This document shows, one piece after another, positions 61,101 through 64,000 of a stretch of 64,000 nucleotides of DNA (within the stretch, counting starts at the first letter, position 1; each line of letters begins with the position of its first letter). A program made the translations under genes and the position numbers. Origin of the DNA: Rhopalosiphum padi (lineage: Eukaryota > Arthropoda > Insecta > Hemiptera > Aphididae); assembly GCF_020882245.1 (NCBI RefSeq), contig NC_083597.1:74874152-74938151 (forward strand), written 5' to 3'. Below the pieces are notes generated by a model. The model saw only the letters and a program-made list of their open reading frames with translations. It searched no databases and was not told where the DNA came from.

Positions 61101-63688
61101 AGAAACTATTGATGTTCTAACTACTAAAAATACACAATTATTAGCTGAAAAGGCAACTGGAGCCTGGTTAAACACAGATGCTGGTATAGAATCTAATATG
61201 ACTGATGTTATACAAGGTTATTTAAAAGAAATTGAAGAGTTACGAGCAAAATTACTAGAATCAGAACATATGTGTGGTCAACTACGTAAAAATACTTCTT
61301 CAGCTATAAAAAATCATGCGAGTTTTCCTAACGAGGAATACAGTTCAAAAGAATTGATTGCAAAAGCAAAACAAGAGTTGGAAAATGAAAAACAAACACT
61401 ACAACGATTAATTTCTGTAAAGTCTCAAGAAACAGAAAGTGAACCTTCAATCTCTGACGGTATTATCTTATTATTTAAGTTTAAAAAAAAATCATAGTAA
61501 TAAATTAATAATTTCATTGAGTTACAGATTTAAATGTTATTAATATTATTATTTTTCAGATAGCGAAGATAACTCATCTGATGATGAAAATGAGAGAGCA
61601 AGTGTAGACAGCCAATACAGTCAAGAATTAGCAAATTTAACATCTGAAATTAATTTAAAGCAAAAGCTTATTGAAGAGTTGGAGTTATCTCAGCGTAGAT
61701 TAGCTAACTTACGACAACATTACGAAGATAAACTTCAACAGTTACAAACAAAAATTAAATTAACTCAAGATGAAAGAGATACAGTTCTTTCTTCTCTTGG
61801 TAACTAAACAATTTTTTTTATTATTTAAATGAATTTCTAGTAATATTTTTTTTTTTTCATATTTGTTCATTTTAATATTTAGGTAATAATAATAATAATC
61901 CATCTGAAAAAGTAAAAAAAGTAAAGGATGATTATGAACGTAGACTTGGTACCATGCAGAAAGAATTAAAATCCTTACAATCTGCTAAAAAAGAACATGC
62001 AAAACTCCTAAGAGATCAATCTCAGTATGAAAATCAAGTACGAACACTTAAATATGAAGTAAATGATATGAAACGCACTAAAGTAAAATTAATGAATAAA
62101 ATAAAAGAAGAAACAACTAGACATCATGAGGCAGAAATGAAAAAAGCTAAAGAAATAGCTCAACTGAGAAAAGAGTCTAGAAGAGCAGAAATTAGAATGA
62201 GAAATCTTGAATCAAAATCCCGTGTTCGTGATGCAGTATTAAAAAGAAAACAAGAAGAAGTAACTGCACTTCGTCGTGCAGCAAGAGCTATAAATAATAA
62301 TCGCAAAGGTGCAGTGGGCACTCAAGCTAATCGCAAGAGTTCCAAACAAACATGGCTCAATTTAGAAAAGAATATATCTGCTTTATCACTTAATAAACAG
62401 ACATTATATTCTTTAGAAAAAAACATGGAAAGGTAAACTATTTATTTATTATTTTAATTTTATGTATAAATTATGTTTTAACTTTAGGTTACTGCAAGAG
62501 CGAAAAAAACTACACTCAGATTTAGATTTCAAACTAAAAAAATTAGCTGAAGCTCATGTGCAACAACCTCGTGATAGTAATTTACATCGTGATTTTGAAG
62601 ACGAAATTGAAGCAATTAGAGCTAATTTAGATTATGTAGATGAAAGTATAAAAGAACTTCAAGAGAATATATTGCAAATTGAAGATTCTAAGGTTTTTAT
62701 TTTATTTTATTTACTTTTTAATGGATATTTTTAATCAATATATTGTTTAAATATTATTATGTATTACAGACTGTTACTGAAAGTTTGGAGTTAAATGGCC
62801 ATGTAAATAATCTGCCAGATGCTATTTATGTATTGGACAAACTTTTTCAAATGTCTTTACATAATTCTTGTCTGGCAGCCCAGAGAGATATAAATTTGAA
62901 AGAGTTAGAAACTAAAATGCAACAAGTAATTATTTAATATATTTATTGTTAAATTTTATTTTTTAATTTTATGATTGAATAAAATTAAAAATTTAAATGT
63001 CAGATTAAGTCTGTTGCAATGGACATTATCTAACAATATTTTTAGAATTAGTGTTTATAAATGCATTGATAAACAAATATTGATTACAGTTAGTACAGAG
63101 ACTTAACTACATTTGTTAATATATTTTATCTTTAATTCTTAATACAATGTAAGCTGCTTAATGTGATCAACTTGAGACCCGGGTAAAATGATAACAATAG
63201 ATAATTTAATATATTTTATTTTCAGTTACATTATTGTACTGTCATATAAAAAAATATAATATTATGATTACATATTTCTTGTATTAAAATGGGATATAGA
63301 CTATTTAAACATAATATAATATCGAAACTAGACCATTTTAATAAAAATAAATGATAAGTATTTAGTGCGAATATTATTAGAAAAAAATAAGTGTCTTTAT
63401 TTAATACTATTAGTAAATTCAATTGATGCATAATTTAATTATTTAAGCTTAAGTATTTTTTTATATTAATAAAAACTTTTTTCCAATTATTTTAAATTTT
63501 AATAACTTTTATTATTTTTAGCTTGAAAAAGAAAACGAAATACAAAGACAGTTAATAGAACACATGTTGTCCAGTCGAGAACGTATTAATGAAATGCCTA
63601 TAAGTATGACTACCAGTAGTGATAGAGATATCAGATCTGTAGTGAGTTCTTCATCTTCGTCACGTTCTACCTCCCCTTCAGATATGGC
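58149..63688 (+). CDS. KIF21-type kinesin-4, 5' part (11 coding exons, runs off the window)
   Basis: Plus-end kinesin of the KIF21A/B group, which in animals dampens microtubule growth. Exons: 58149-58192, 58752-58974, 59045-59299, 59361-59579, 60411-60908, 60988-61459, 61560-61799, 61883-62432, 62488-62692, 62770-62925, 63522-63688 (ends in phase 2, so the gene continues); 1009 aa present. The N-terminal motor has VAVRIRPQ, GCRICTNVTPGEPQV (close to KIF21), the P-loop GQTGSGKT at about 88-95, switch I NSQSSRSH at about 224-231, and switch II DLAGSE at about 283-288. The neck begins near residue 375. From about 395 a long coiled coil follows, with an acidic break (SEDNSSDDENE). A Ser-rich stretch (SVVSSSSSSRSTSPSD) follows at the end. 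The WD40 repeats of the family are beyond the window. Intron 4 (59580-60410) holds a MITE. All junctions are GT...AG and in phase. Confidence 0.95.
59721..59970. mobile_element. MITE in KIF21 intron 4 (250 bp)
   Basis: The left end is TTGTGAAGTCTATTTTGATT and the right end in reverse complement is TTGTGAAGTCTATTTTGAAT, a nearly perfect 20-bp terminal inverted repeat. The inside is AT-rich and non-coding. The flanks are too AT-rich to name the target duplication (TTTTA and AATTT). The superfamily cannot be assigned; the ends are not of the hAT CAG type seen elsewhere here. Confidence 0.65.
62926..63521 (+). other. KIF21 intron 10
   Basis: A 596-nt AT-rich intron between phase-0 exons. No exon or repeat boundary was seen in it. 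Confidence 0.8.
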
Positions 63689-64000
63689 GTAAGTAAATAA
63701 CTAACTTTAATTACTAGGAATATGCTAATATTAAATTGGCTAAAAATTTATAAATTCTGGTTCTTATTTTTAAAACAAAAATCCATAACTACTTATTTTA
63801 TTTCTAAAGTAAAAAACTAGTTAATTTATTATGCTTTTAGTATTTAGAATTTAAATAATGTGACATATTTAATAACATTATATAATAAATAAACATTAAA
63901 ATAATTTCAACAATTAATACTTATTATATTAGTTTATATAATTGTTTTAAGTTAATTTAAGAAAAAATATCAAGTTATTGATTATTATTAAATCAATAAT
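63689..64000 (+). other. Start of KIF21 intron 11
   Basis: Begins GTAAGTAAATAA after the exon ending GATATGGC. The rest of the window is AT-rich with no further exon. Confidence 0.8.

Overview
The window is AT-rich animal DNA with short introns, many of them 60-120 nt with GT...AG ends. It most likely comes from an aphid (Hemiptera: Aphididae). The lineage call is an inference. It rests on two UGT genes with the exon layout and N-terminus I associate with aphid UGTs, on the density of G/C-run hAT miniature elements, and on the insect-like ACLY, Rab3GAP2 and KIF21 genes. No bacterial operons, rRNA, tRNA or CRISPR arrays were seen.

Layout. 1-7.8 kb: gene-poor AT-rich DNA, with a probable non-coding first exon of ACLY near 5.5-5.75 kb. 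7.8-12.7 kb: complete ATP-citrate lyase gene, 13 coding exons, 1092 aa, + strand. 12.7-24.3 kb: transposon graveyard with short hAT MITEs, a Ginger-like element inside a hAT element, and a 4.3-kb hAT whose transposase is split by a hAT that itself holds another hAT. 24.5-31.7 kb and 35.8-37.7 kb: two tandem + strand UDP-glycosyltransferase genes; the first carries a MULE in intron 1. 37.7-42.2 kb: repeats and a fold-back structure. 42.2-48.1 kb: complete Rab3GAP2 (Rab3 GAP non-catalytic subunit), 23 exons, 1314 aa. 49.65-50.1 kb: a small - strand gene with a C1orf131/DUF4602-type C-terminus. 52.6-54.05 kb: a GC- and CpG-rich island with unusual overlapping open frames, possibly an unrecognised gene. 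54-57.6 kb: diverged repeats. 57.6-64 kb: promoter and first 11 coding exons of a KIF21-type kinesin-4, which runs off the window before any WD40 repeats.

The genes do not form one pathway. ACLY supplies cytosolic acetyl-CoA, the UGTs conjugate small lipophilic molecules in the ER, Rab3GAP2 regulates Rab proteins, and KIF21 acts on microtubules. The most informative content is the mobile DNA: many insertions keep both terminal repeats and target-site duplications, so their order can be read directly. Exon boundaries were worked out by hand from splice signals, reading phase and family similarity, and no search was run.
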